This document shows, piece after piece, positions 28,574 to 37,203 of a stretch of 64,000 nt of DNA. The DNA comes from JBDOQU01 sp039839375 (GTDB lineage: Bacteria; Pseudomonadota; Alphaproteobacteria; DSM-16000; Inquilinaceae), in contig NZ_JBDOQU010000009.1 in NCBI RefSeq assembly GCF_039839375.1, positions 94,898 to 158,897 on the forward strand. The letters are read 5' to 3'. The notes beneath the pieces were generated by a model. That model was not told the origin of the DNA. It did no database searches and saw only the letters and a list, made by a program, of their open reading frames with translations. Each line of letters opens with the position of its first letter. Position 1 is the first letter of the stretch. Position numbers and translations under genes: made by a program.

Positions 28574-29650
28574 TCAGCGCGTCAGCCCGTGGGTCATGGA
28601 CGGCATGTCCAGCGCGGCGAAGCCGTAATGGCGCAGCCAGCGCAGGTCGGCGTCGAAGAAGGTGCGCAGGTCGGGAATGCCGTATTTCAGCATCGCGATG
28701 CGCTCGATCCCCATGCCGAAGGCGAAGCCCTGATAGCGCTCCGGGTCCAGCCCACAATTGCGGATGACGTTGGGATGGACCATCCCGCAGCCCAGGATCT
28801 CCAGCCAGTCGCCATGATTGCCCAGCTTCAACTCCCCGCCCTTGCGCGAGCAGCCGATATCGACCTCCGCCGACGGTTCGGTGAAGGGAAAGAAGCTGGG
28901 GCGGAAGCGCAGCGGCAGGTCGTCGATGTCGAAGAAGGCGCGGCAGAACTCGATCAGGCAGCCCTTCAGGTGGCCCATATGGGTCGCCTCGTCGATCACC
29001 AGCCCCTCCACCTGATGGAAGACCGGCGTATGGGTCATGTCGTAGTCCGACCGGTAGGTCCGGCCGGGCGCGATGATCCGGATCGGCGGCTTCTCCGTCA
29101 GCATGGTGCGGACCTGCACCGGGCTGGTGTGGGTGCGCAGAACCGTCTTCGACCCGTCCGCGCGATCGGGCAGGTAGAAGCTGTCGTGCATGTCCCGCGC
29201 CGGATGGCCGGGCGGGAAGTTCAGCGCCGTGAAATTGTGGAAGTCGTCCTCGATGTCCGGCCCCTCGGCGACCCTGAATCCCATGTCGCCGAAGATGGCG
29301 GTCAGCTCATCGATGGTCTGGCTGATCGGGTGCAGCCGTCCGGAGGGGGAGGGGCGGGCGGGCATCGTCACATCGACCCGCTCGGCCTCCAGCCGGGCGG
29401 AGAGTGCGGCCCGCTGGAGGCCGGTCTTCCGCGCCTCGATCGCCTCCGCGATCTCATCCTTCAGGACGTTCAGCGCCTGTCCCATCTCCCGCCGCTGGTC
29501 GGAATCCATGCCGCCCAGCGTCTTCATCAGGCCGGTGATCCGGCCCTTCTTGCCCAGCGCGGAGACCCGCACCTCGTCCAGCGCGGCCAAATCGCCGGCT
29601 TCGGCCACGGCGCCGTTCAGTTCGGCCTTCAACGCTTCCAGACTGTCCAT
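28574..29650 (-). CDS. pheS: Phenylalanine-tRNA ligase alpha subunit
   Basis: A 358-residue class II synthetase subunit. After an N-terminal coiled coil (MDSLEALKAELNGAVAEAGD) come motif 1, HPISQTIDELTAIFGDMGF, motif 2, FHQVEGLVIDEATHMGHLKG, and motif 3, FAFGMGIERIAMLKYGI. ATG at 29650 is the family start. An attenuator-like hairpin lies upstream. Confidence 0.98.
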   Translation of the reverse strand: MDSLEALKAELNGAVAEAGDLAALDEVRVSALGKKGRITGLMKTLGGMDSDQRREMGQALNVLKDEIAEAIEARKTGLQRAALSARLEAERVDVTMPARPSPSGRLHPISQTIDELTAIFGDMGFRVAEGPDIEDDFHNFTALNFPPGHPARDMHDSFYLPDRADGSKTVLRTHTSPVQVRTMLTEKPPIRIIAPGRTYRSDYDMTHTPVFHQVEGLVIDEATHMGHLKGCLIEFCRAFFDIDDLPLRFRPSFFPFTEPSAEVDIGCSRKGGELKLGNHGDWLEILGCGMVHPNVIRNCGLDPERYQGFAFGMGIERIAMLKYGIPDLRTFFDADLRWLRHYGFAALDMPSMTHGLTR

Positions 29651-29679
29651 CGTCGGTTCCCCGAAATCCTTCGGACATG

Positions 29680-29714
29680 AAAAAAGGGGCCATGCCGCCA
29701 AGGCCTGGCCCCTC
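29680..29714 (-). terminator. Attenuator-like terminator between rplT and pheS
   Basis: On the minus strand GGGGCCA pairs with TGGCCCC around a GGCCTTGGCGGCA loop that can itself fold, and a run of six T follows. It is placed before pheS and after rplT. E. coli pheST is controlled by attenuation with a Phe-rich leader peptide; I see no leader ORF here, so the control signal, if any, differs. Confidence 0.83.
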
Positions 29715-29776
29715 ACTTTTCCCGAGACTGGCGGGCGTCCTGCCGGAAACCGGAAGGGCGCCGCTCCTGTCCCGCG

Positions 29777-30133
29777 TTACTTGAGCGCGGCCTGGGCCTT
29801 TTCGACCAGGGCCTTAAAGGTCTCCGGCTCGCGGATTGCGATGTCCGACAGGACCTTGCGGTCGACCTCGATGCCGGCCAGCCCCATCCCGTGCATGAAC
29901 TGGGAATAGGTCAGCCCGTGTTCGCGGACGCCGGCGTTGATCCGCTGGATCCAGAGCGCGCGGAAGCTGCGCTTCTTGTTCCGGCGATCGCGGTAGGCGT
30001 ACTGAAGGCCCTTCTCGACCTTCTGGATCGCGACGCGGAAGCTGGAATTCGACCGGCCCCGATAGCCCTTGGCGAGCTTCAGGACCTTCTTATGACGGGC
30101 GTGGGTGGTGACGCCCCTTTTGACGCGTGCCAT
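29777..30133 (-). CDS. rplT: 50S ribosomal protein L20
   Basis: A 118-residue protein with the conserved L20 sequence: MARVKRGVTTHARHKKVLKL, YAYRDRRNKKRSFRALWIQR and LTYSQFMHGM. It binds 23S rRNA early in assembly and in many bacteria represses its own operon. It follows rpmI by 15 bp. Confidence 0.99.
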   Translation of the reverse strand: MARVKRGVTTHARHKKVLKLAKGYRGRSNSSFRVAIQKVEKGLQYAYRDRRNKKRSFRALWIQRINAGVREHGLTYSQFMHGMGLAGIEVDRKVLSDIAIREPETFKALVEKAQAALK

Positions 30134-30148
30134 GGTTCAATAGCCCCT

Positions 30149-30349
30149 TTAACCGTTCGGCAGCATGTAACGCTTCACCTTGCGGGCGTCGGCGTCACAC
30201 ATGATCTTGGTGCCCTGGTTCCGCTCCTTCGCGGCCTTCGACTTGGTCAGAAGGCGGTGGCGGCGGTAGGCGCTGTTGAACTTCACCTTTCCGGTGGCGG
30301 TCAGGGTGAAACGACCCTTCGCGCTGCTCTTGGTCTTCATCTTGGGCAT
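30149..30349 (-). CDS. rpmI: 50S ribosomal protein L35
   Basis: A 66-residue protein with MPKMKTKSSAKGRFTLTATG and RHRLLTKSKAAKERNQGT, unmistakable L35. The ATG at 30349 is chosen by this start; a longer frame upstream is spurious. The usual infC upstream is missing. A sigma-70-type promoter lies about 115 bp upstream. Confidence 0.98.
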   Translation of the reverse strand: MPKMKTKSSAKGRFTLTATGKVKFNSAYRRHRLLTKSKAAKERNQGTKIMCDADARKVKRYMLPNG

Positions 30350-30462
30350 TTCGGTCCCTTTCAAGAAGAGTGGACTGCCGCGTCTGGAAACGCGGTCCGG
30401 GCGGTTGGGCATGCCCACGGGGTCATTGATCGACCCGGCCTCGCCGCCCGATGGAGGCGCGG

Positions 30463-30491
30463 TTTATAACCGCCCGCCCCGCCGCTTGCAA
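30463..30491 (-). promoter_or_regulatory. Promoter of the rpmI-rplT-pheS-pheT group
   Basis: Minus-strand TTGCAA (30491-30486) and TATAAA (30468-30463) are separated by exactly 17 bases. This gives an untranslated leader of roughly 105 bases before rpmI, with a CCGCGT/ACGCGG hairpin that could be a regulatory fold. Confidence 0.68.
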
Positions 30492-30525
30492 GGGCCGGTT
30501 TCGCCGCGCCTTCGGGGAGACGGTC

Positions 30526-31221
30526 TCAGGTGATCGCCATCCGTTCCCGCGCGTCGGCGACCCCGGTCAGCCATCCCTCCAGATCGTCGATCACATGGTC
30601 CGCCGGGTCGTCGCCATCGTCGGGGCTGGCCCAATCCTCGCCGCCGCCGCGCAGCCAGACTGTCGTCATGCCCAGCGCCCGCGCCGGGGTGAGGTTGCGG
30701 GCGATGTCCTCGACCATCGCCGACCGGCCGGGCGCGATCCCGAACCGCGCGATCATCCGGTCATAGGTTGCGGGATCGGGCTTCGGCACATAGTCCGACG
30801 CCACGATGTCGACCATGTCGTCGAAATGCCGGGCTACGCCAAGCTTCTCCAGGATGCGTTCGGCATGGGCGACCGACCCGTTGGTGAAGATCAGCTTCCG
30901 CCCCTCCAGCCGCCCCAGCGCGTCGTCCAGCGCGGCGCTGACGGCGACGGGCGTTAGATCGATGTCGTGGACATAGTCCAGAAAGGCCGCCGGATCGATG
31001 CCATGGACTGTCATCAGCCCGCGCAGCGTCGTCCCATGCTCCCGGAAATACTGCTTCTGCAACGCGCGCGCCGCCACGGAATCCAGCGCCAGTTCGCGGC
31101 AGATGAACTCCCCCATCCGCCGGTCGACCTGGGAAAACAGGTCGCACGACGCCGGGTAGAGCGTGTTGTCGAGGTCGAATACCCAGGATTCGACATGGTG
31201 GAGCGGGGCTATGGTCGTCAT
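30526..31221 (-). CDS. HAD-family hydrolase, pyrimidine 5'-nucleotidase type
   Basis: A 231-residue HAD phosphatase. VFDLDNTLYPASCDLF is motif I (nucleophile Asp), LIFTNGS motif II, and VEDIARNLTPARALGMTTVW motif IV. The DNTLYP form and VPKPDPATYDRM place it in the Sdt1/YjjG-like pyrimidine 5'-nucleotidase group, which removes phosphate from nucleoside monophosphates. It lies upstream of, and on the same strand as, the L35 group but with its own gap. Confidence 0.9.
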   Translation of the reverse strand: MTTIAPLHHVESWVFDLDNTLYPASCDLFSQVDRRMGEFICRELALDSVAARALQKQYFREHGTTLRGLMTVHGIDPAAFLDYVHDIDLTPVAVSAALDDALGRLEGRKLIFTNGSVAHAERILEKLGVARHFDDMVDIVASDYVPKPDPATYDRMIARFGIAPGRSAMVEDIARNLTPARALGMTTVWLRGGGEDWASPDDGDDPADHVIDDLEGWLTGVADARERMAIT

Positions 31222-31285
31222 GGGCGGCGACCCTATCCCAAAAGCAGCCGTTTGGGGAGTGCGGCGGCATGGGCGCGTCGCGCCC

Positions 31286-31306
31286 CCGTTAAGGCCCCCT
31301 TAACGG
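31286..31306 (+). promoter_or_regulatory. CtrA-type binding box
   Basis: TTAA (31289-31292), seven bases GGCCCCC, TTAA (31300-31303), followed by CGG. This is the full TTAA-N7-TTAA box bound by the cell-cycle regulator CtrA in alphaproteobacteria, embedded in the inverted repeat CCGTTAAGG/CCTTAACGG. It lies about 60 bp before the PAS gene start. Confidence 0.72.
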
Positions 31307-31363
31307 CCTGCTTCCTACGGTTGAGCCCCTGTCTATCCGCTGCGCGGGATCCGCAAATCGCCG

Positions 31364-32071
31364 ATGCGCCTGTTCGCCTTTGACAAGCCCAAGCGGTTGC
31401 CTCCGGAAGGAGCTGCCGACGGTGAGGCCGCGTTGGTCCGCGCCTGGCCCGGCCCCTGCTTCCGGATCGGCTTCGACGGCGCGGTCCGCCTCGCCAATGA
31501 AGAGGCGCGCGCCCTGCTGGCGGAACGATCCTCAAATTCGGCCTGGTGGGACGATCTCTGCGACTGGCTGATGGCCGGCGGCGGCGATCACGGGCCCTTC
31601 CGGACCTCCGTGATCGACCGGCCCGACGGGATGGCGCTCATCGAATGGACCGTCGTGCCGGGTGAAGATGACAGCGCGCTGCTGCTGGGCCGGGACGTGA
31701 CCGTGGAGCGGACGCTTCGCGATGCGCTGGTCGATTCGCGCCAGCGGCTGCGCGACCTGATCGACCTCGCCGCCGACCTGGCGTGGGAGACCGACGCCGG
31801 CGGCCGCTTCGCCTTCCTCGCCGGGAACGGCCTTCCGGGCTGCGATCCGGCCGATCTCGTCGGACGGCCGGCGTCCGACCTTCTGGCTGAGGGCGACATC
31901 GCCCGATCGCCCTTTGAGACGCGCCGCCGCCTGATAGACGCGCCGCTGGACCTGGTCTGCCGCGGCTCGCGTCTCGCCGGCCGCGTCACGGCGCGCCCGC
32001 TGGCGGACGCCGCGGGAAGCTGGTCCGGCGCGCGCGGCGTGTGGAGGATGCTGGATCGGCGCGTCCCGTGA
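31364..32071 (+). CDS. PAS-domain protein without an output domain
   Basis: A 235-residue protein. The first half (ACFRIGFDGAVRLANEEARA-like stretch, residues about 30-115) and second half (LRDLIDLAADLAWETDAGGR, residues about 120-200) both look like PAS-type sensor folds. No histidine kinase, GGDEF or other output module follows before the stop. It overlaps the DUF2336 gene by the GTGA tetramer, so they are probably made together. A CtrA-type box precedes it. Role in signalling is inferred. Confidence 0.78.
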   Translation: MRLFAFDKPKRLPPEGAADGEAALVRAWPGPCFRIGFDGAVRLANEEARALLAERSSNSAWWDDLCDWLMAGGGDHGPFRTSVIDRPDGMALIEWTVVPGEDDSALLLGRDVTVERTLRDALVDSRQRLRDLIDLAADLAWETDAGGRFAFLAGNGLPGCDPADLVGRPASDLLAEGDIARSPFETRRRLIDAPLDLVCRGSRLAGRVTARPLADAAGSWSGARGVWRMLDRRVP

Positions 32072-33282
32072 CCTTCACGGAAGAAGTCGGCGGCTCCGGG
32101 GATGACGGCTATCGCGACGCGAAGCGGTCGGCCCGCGACCCGAACGTCGCAATCCGCGCCGAAACCGCGCGCCGGACCGACATCGCGCCGGAATTCCTCT
32201 ATTTCCTCGCCGCCGACTCCGCGCGCGGGGTGAGGGCGGCTGTCGCCGCCAACCTGGCGACGCCCCGGCAGGCCGACAGGCTGCTGGCTGATGATCCCTC
32301 AGCCGCCATCCGTCGCCGCGTCGCGGTCAAGTCGGCCGATGCCCTGCCGCGCAACGGCGCACCTGATCCCGGCCCGCCGGACCGGCTGCTGGTCGATTTG
32401 CTGGAGGTGGCGGCCGCGGACCGCTCGGTCGCCGTCCGGGGCGCGGTTTCCGAACGGCTGGCCGATCTCGACCATGCGCCCGCCGGAATCGTCAGGCGGC
32501 TGGCGGCCGATCCGAATGATCGGGTCGCCGGGCCGGTCCTGGAACGGTCGCGACAACTCGCCGAGGCCGATCTTGACGCGATGCTGGCGGAGCCGCCGTC
32601 CCCCGGCGCCCGCGCCGCGATCGCCCGCCGGGGGACGCTGTCCGCCGCGCTGGCCGACCGGCTGGCGCGGACGGACGATATCGGCGCCATCGCCATCCTC
32701 CTCGCCAATCACGGCGCGCAGATCAGGGAAGACACGCTGGACCACCTGCTCGACCGCGCGCCGCGCCATGAAAGCTGGCATCGGCCGCTCGTGGACCGAC
32801 CGTCGCTGCCGGCTCGCGCGGTGGAGCGGCTCTCCTCCTTCATCGCACTGCCGCTACTGGAGGCGCTGAAGCGTCGGCCGGACCTTGATTCCGGTCTTCG
32901 GCGGTTCGTCGCCGCAAGGGCGGAAACCGCTCGGGAGAACGCCAAGGCCGGGCTGGGCGGTGAAATTCTGGACGCGCCGCCGACCGACGAGAAGGTGGAG
33001 GATGCGATCTTCGACCGGGACCGGACCTTCGTGGTCGCGGCGCTGTCCCGGCGCAGCGGACTCGCCAGACCGCTGGTTGCGCGCATCCTGGGGTCGGGCA
33101 GCGCCAAGGGCATCGTTTCGCTGGCCTGGAAGGCGGGGCTGCCCGTCGGCCTCGGGGTCAAGCTCCAGGCCCATATCGGCAATCTGCCCGCCCGCGCCAT
33201 GCTTCCGGCGCGGGATGGGACAGCATATCCGCTGACGGAGGCGGAGATGGTCTGGCAGTTGGAGTTCTTCGCCGGCCGTTAG
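32068..33282 (+). CDS. DUF2336 (HEAT-like repeat) protein
   Basis: A 404-residue protein with repeated helical units: DPNVAIRAETARRTDIAPEF, SARGVRAAVAANLATPRQAD, DRSVAVRGAVSERLADLDHA, typical DUF2336 HEAT-like repeats. I use the GTG at 32068 because it overlaps the PAS gene stop (GTGA) and starts directly before the conserved region; an in-frame GTG at 32041 is possible. DUF2336 proteins are found in Rhodospirillales; their function is not established. Likely a partner of the PAS protein. Confidence 0.84.
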   Translation: MTFTEEVGGSGDDGYRDAKRSARDPNVAIRAETARRTDIAPEFLYFLAADSARGVRAAVAANLATPRQADRLLADDPSAAIRRRVAVKSADALPRNGAPDPGPPDRLLVDLLEVAAADRSVAVRGAVSERLADLDHAPAGIVRRLAADPNDRVAGPVLERSRQLAEADLDAMLAEPPSPGARAAIARRGTLSAALADRLARTDDIGAIAILLANHGAQIREDTLDHLLDRAPRHESWHRPLVDRPSLPARAVERLSSFIALPLLEALKRRPDLDSGLRRFVAARAETARENAKAGLGGEILDAPPTDEKVEDAIFDRDRTFVVAALSRRSGLARPLVARILGSGSAKGIVSLAWKAGLPVGLGVKLQAHIGNLPARAMLPARDGTAYPLTEAEMVWQLEFFAGR

Positions 33283-33293
33283 CGCCGGTGGCG

Positions 33294-34220
33294 CTATTTG
33301 TCGCCGATCAGCGTCCCCGCGCCGCCGTCGGTGAATATCTCCAGCAGCAGAGCGTGGGGCACGCGGCCGTCCAGGATGACGGCGGCGTCGACACCGGTAT
33401 CGACCGCGCCCACACAGGTTTCGACTTTCGGGATCATGCCGCCGCTGATCGTGCCGTCCTCGATCAGCGCGCGCGCCTCCTCCGCCGTCATCTCGACGAC
33501 AAGTTGCTTGGCCTTGTCCAGGACGCCCGGCACGTCGGTCAGGAGGAACAGCCTTGTCGCGTTCAGTGCGGCGGCGATCGCGCCGGCGACCGTGTCGGCG
33601 TTGATGTTGTAGGTCTCGCCTGACGGTCCGACTCCGATGGGAGCGATCACGGGAATGAAGTCGGTGTCCTCGAAAGCCTCCAGGACCTCCGGGTTGATGA
33701 TGTGAGGTTCCCCGACGAAGCCCAGATCCAGGATCTTCTCTATGTTGCTGTCGGGATCGCGCCGGGTCCGGCGCAGGCGGCGGGCCTGCATCAGATTGCC
33801 GTCCTTGCCCGACAGGCCGATCGCCTTGCCGCCGACCTCCTGGATCGCCGACACGATCGATTTGTTGATCGATCCGGACAGCACCATCTCGACGATGTCG
33901 ACCGTCTCCCGATCGGTCTTGCGCAACCCGTCGATGAATTCCGACTGTATCTTCAGCCGGTCCAGCATCCGGCCGATCTGCGGGCCGCCGCCATGAACGA
34001 CCACGGGGTTGATGCCGACCTGCTTCAGCAGCACCACATCGCGCGCGAAATCCTGCGCCAGCGTATTGTCGCCCATGGCGTGGCCGCCATACTTGATGAC
34101 GAAGGTGGCGCCGCTGTAACGCCGCATGAAGGGCAGCGCCTCGCTCAGCGTGTTCGCCTTCTCCAGCCATTCGTCCAGGACGGGGCTGGCGATCCTGAAT
34201 TGTTCCTTGGCGTCGGTCAT
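33294..34220 (-). CDS. argB: Acetylglutamate kinase
   Basis: A 308-residue amino-acid kinase, second step of arginine synthesis. FVIKYGGHAMGDN and VVVHGGGPQIGRML hold the catalytic Lys and Gly-rich loop; the C-terminus has SGGMIPKVETCV and TLIGDK. The ATG at 34220 gives MTDAKEQFRIASPVLDEWLE, the family start; the longer open frame over the next gene is spurious. It follows engB by 11 bp. Confidence 0.97.
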   Translation of the reverse strand: MTDAKEQFRIASPVLDEWLEKANTLSEALPFMRRYSGATFVIKYGGHAMGDNTLAQDFARDVVLLKQVGINPVVVHGGGPQIGRMLDRLKIQSEFIDGLRKTDRETVDIVEMVLSGSINKSIVSAIQEVGGKAIGLSGKDGNLMQARRLRRTRRDPDSNIEKILDLGFVGEPHIINPEVLEAFEDTDFIPVIAPIGVGPSGETYNINADTVAGAIAAALNATRLFLLTDVPGVLDKAKQLVVEMTAEEARALIEDGTISGGMIPKVETCVGAVDTGVDAAVILDGRVPHALLLEIFTDGGAGTLIGDK

Positions 34221-34231
34221 GGCGGCGGACT

Positions 34232-34894
34232 CTACTTCAATGGGGAAGGGGTCGCCAGCATCGCCAGCGCGGCACGAAGCTCCGCGACGCCGGTCCCGGC
34301 CTCCGCGCTGGTGACGTGGATGTCGGGGAAGGCCGCCGGATGCTTCTTCAAGGCCGCTTCGACCGTCCCGGCGACGCGGAAAAGCTCGCCCGCCTTCACC
34401 TTGTCGGCCTTGGTCAGCACCACCTGATAGGGCACGGCGGCCTGGTCCAGAAGCTTCATGATATCCAGGTCGCTGGGCTTGATGCCGTGTCGCCCGTCGA
34501 TCAGCACGCAGGCCCGGCGCAGCGTGACCCGGCCCTTCAGATAGGCGCGCAGCAGCTTCGTCCAGTCTGCGACAAGCGATTTCGACACCTGGGCGTAGCC
34601 GTATCCGGGCAGGTCGACCAGCCGCACCCGCCCGCCCAGGTCGAAGAAGTTGAGCTGCTGCGTCCGGCCGGGGGTGTTGGAGGTGCGGGCCAGCGTGTTG
34701 CGGCCGGTCAGCGCGTTGATCAGGCTGGACTTGCCGACATTCGACCGCCCGGCGAAGGCGATTTCCGGCAGGTCGGCCGGCGGCAATTGGTCGATCGCCG
34801 CCGTCGCCCAGATGAAATTGCATTCCTGGGCGAAGAGCAGGCGGCCGTCCTCGATCTCCTGCGCCGTTGGCGGCGCAACCAGCGCGCTCGTCAT
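34232..34894 (-). CDS. engB: Ribosome biogenesis GTP-binding protein YihA/EngB
   Basis: A 220-residue TRAFAC GTPase for 50S assembly. G1 is AFAGRSNVGKSSLINAL, the switch region is NTPGRTQQLNFF, G3 is LVDLPGYGYAQ, G4 is VVLTKADKV. Length is usual. Part of the yidC cluster. Confidence 0.97.
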   Translation of the reverse strand: MTSALVAPPTAQEIEDGRLLFAQECNFIWATAAIDQLPPADLPEIAFAGRSNVGKSSLINALTGRNTLARTSNTPGRTQQLNFFDLGGRVRLVDLPGYGYAQVSKSLVADWTKLLRAYLKGRVTLRRACVLIDGRHGIKPSDLDIMKLLDQAAVPYQVVLTKADKVKAGELFRVAGTVEAALKKHPAAFPDIHVTSAEAGTGVAELRAALAMLATPSPLK

Positions 34895-34925
34895 CGGCTT
34901 CGGCCCTCGGCCGCGTTAGGGCCGC

Positions 34926-36857
34926 TCACCCTTTGCGCCGGGCCCGCTGCCCGCCGCCGGACTGCTGACGCTTGCGGCGGGGGGCGGGTGCGGCCTTGGC
35001 GACCGCGCCTTCGGAAGCCGGGGCGGGAGCGGACTCCTCTCCCTTGGCCTCGGCCGCCGGCTCTTTGGCGGCTTTCTTCTTGCCGCCGGAAGGCGGCGTC
35101 GCGGGCGCGTCCGGCGTCTCCGGTCCGCCGCCGATCTTCACGCCCATCCGCTTCATGATCACCCATTGCTGGATGATCGACAGGGTGTTGTTCCACGCCC
35201 AGTAGATCACCAGCCCGGCCGGGAAGGAAGCCAGCATGAAGGTGAAGACGACCGGCAGGAACATGAAGATCTTCTGCTGCACCGGGTCGGCCGGGGCGGG
35301 GTTCAGCTTCTGCTGCGCCCACATGGTCACGCCCATGATCAGCGGCCATATGCCCAGCATCATGAAGGATGGCGGGTCCCACGGGATCAGGCCGAACAGG
35401 GTAAAGAGGTTCGTCGGGTCCGGCGCCGACAGATCCTGGATCCAGCCGAAAAAGGGCGCGTGCCGCATCTCGATGGTGACGAACAGCACCTTGTAGAGCG
35501 CGAAGAAGACGGGGATCTGGATGACGATCGGCAGGCAGCCCGAGGCAGGATTGACCTTCTCGCGCTTGTAGAGCGCCATCATCTCCATGTTCAGCTTCTG
35601 GCGGTCCTCGCCATAGCGTTCGCGCAGCGCGGTCATCTGCGGCTGCAGCTTCTTCATCGCCGACATCGACTTATAGCTCTTGTTCGCCAGCGGGAAGAAC
35701 AGGGCCTTGACGACGACGGTGAAGATCAGGATCGCCACGCCGAAATTGCCGACGACGCCATAGATCCAGTTGATCGCGTAGAAGAAGGGCTTGGTCAGGA
35801 AGTAGAACCAGCCGAAATCGATCGCCAGATCGAAGTTGGTGATCCCGAGTTCCTGCTCATAATGGTCGATGACCGGCACTTCCTTGGCGCCGGCGAACAG
35901 GTGGGTCGTCTCCTCGATCGTCTGGCCAGGCTCCAGCGGCCGGGTGTCGGCGCCATAGGTCGCGTAGTAGCGGTTCTCGCCGGCTTCCGTCTGATGGGCG
36001 AACTGCGCGTCGAAGGTCAGGTCCTGGTTGGGGGCCAGCGCCACCAGCCAGTATTTGTCGGTGAAGCCCAGCCAGCCGCCCGTCGACTCCATGGCGACTG
36101 TGCTCTCCTCCCGGATGTCCTCGTAGCTGTACTCCTTCAGCGTCTCGTCGAAGACGCCGTAGGGGCCTTCATGCAGGATGAAGAAGCCCAGAGTCTCCGG
36201 CGTGCCGAAGCGCAGAATACGGCCATAGGGGGAAAGCTGGACCGGCGCTCCCGTCTCGTTCGTCACCCGCTGGGTGACCGTGAACATGTAATCCTCGTCG
36301 ACCGAGACTGTGCGCTCGAACAAGAGGCCCTGGCCGTTGTCCCAGGTCAGCGTGACCGGGTTTTCCGGCGTCAGGATGTCGCCGTTTGCCGTCCAGCGCG
36401 TGTCGGGGCCGGGGACGGCGATGTCGGCATTGTTCGCGATCCAGCCGAAATCGGCGTAGTAGGGGCTGGGCGCGTTGCGCGGCGACAGCAGGATGATCTC
36501 CGGACTGTCCGGGTCGATCGTCTCCTGGTAATCGGCCAGCGTCAGATCGTCCAGCCGGCCGCCGACCAGCGACAGCGACCCGTGCAGGCGCGGCGTGTCG
36601 ATCCGGATGCGGTCGGTCTGGGCCAGCGCCTCCTCGCGCGGCAGTTCCTCCAGCGATCCCGAACCGTCGAGCGTGGGCGCGCGGCCGGGCGAGGCGGTGG
36701 GGTCGGCCACGCCCTGCGGCGCGCTTTCCGAAGCGCCTGTTTCGTTCTGGGCGGCGGGAGAGGGGGCCGGGGTGGGCGTCGGGAACAGAAGCTGGAAGCC
36801 AAGCAGGATGGCGACGGACGCGACGATCGCCAACAAAAGGTTCTTCTGATCCGGCAT
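34926..36857 (-). CDS. yidC: Membrane protein insertase YidC
   Basis: A 643-residue insertase. The N-terminal anchor MPDQKNLLLAIVASVAILLG precedes a Pro/Ala-rich linker and the large periplasmic domain (about residues 85-370), typical of Gram-negative YidC. The C-terminal insertase core begins at YFLTKPFFYAINWIYGVVGN and has the positive loop NKSYKSMSAMKKLQPQMTAL. A Lys/Arg-rich tail ends the protein. ATG at 36857 is the family start. Confidence 0.97.
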   Translation of the reverse strand: MPDQKNLLLAIVASVAILLGFQLLFPTPTPAPSPAAQNETGASESAPQGVADPTASPGRAPTLDGSGSLEELPREEALAQTDRIRIDTPRLHGSLSLVGGRLDDLTLADYQETIDPDSPEIILLSPRNAPSPYYADFGWIANNADIAVPGPDTRWTANGDILTPENPVTLTWDNGQGLLFERTVSVDEDYMFTVTQRVTNETGAPVQLSPYGRILRFGTPETLGFFILHEGPYGVFDETLKEYSYEDIREESTVAMESTGGWLGFTDKYWLVALAPNQDLTFDAQFAHQTEAGENRYYATYGADTRPLEPGQTIEETTHLFAGAKEVPVIDHYEQELGITNFDLAIDFGWFYFLTKPFFYAINWIYGVVGNFGVAILIFTVVVKALFFPLANKSYKSMSAMKKLQPQMTALRERYGEDRQKLNMEMMALYKREKVNPASGCLPIVIQIPVFFALYKVLFVTIEMRHAPFFGWIQDLSAPDPTNLFTLFGLIPWDPPSFMMLGIWPLIMGVTMWAQQKLNPAPADPVQQKIFMFLPVVFTFMLASFPAGLVIYWAWNNTLSIIQQWVIMKRMGVKIGGGPETPDAPATPPSGGKKKAAKEPAAEAKGEESAPAPASEGAVAKAAPAPRRKRQQSGGGQRARRKG

Positions 36858-36912
36858 TGGGAAAACTCCGGCTCCTGACGCCAAACCGCGCCGGGCCCTG
36901 TCTGAAATGGGT

Positions 36913-37203
36913 CTAGGGGACGTGCGTCCGATGTGGTTGCGCCGGCCCGTGGGCGCACCGTGCGGCGGCTCCCGGAGCGGCGATGTCTGATACGGGGTCG
37001 AATCCCTCGCCGCCGCCGGGGCGACAACGGGCGATGCGCCGGACGGCCATCAAACCTCCCCGGACCGCGCCGTGCGCCGTTATAGCGTCGATCGCGTATT
37101 CCGAACAGGTGGGACGGAACCGGCAGCCATGCCCCATGAAGGAGGACAGGGTGTAGCGGTAGCCCAGCACCAGCCCCTTGAACAAATAGGCCAGCGGGCT
37201 CAT
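36913..37203 (-). CDS. yidD: Membrane protein insertion efficiency factor YidD
   Basis: A 96-residue protein with YRYTLSSFMGHGCRFRPTCS and RRIARCRPGGGEGFDPV, conserved throughout YidD. It aids insertion of inner-membrane proteins with YidC. Its ATG overlaps the rnpA stop by four bases (ATGA). The C-terminal Ala/His-rich tail is variable. Confidence 0.95.
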   Translation of the reverse strand: MSPLAYLFKGLVLGYRYTLSSFMGHGCRFRPTCSEYAIDAITAHGAVRGGLMAVRRIARCRPGGGEGFDPVSDIAAPGAAARCAHGPAQPHRTHVP

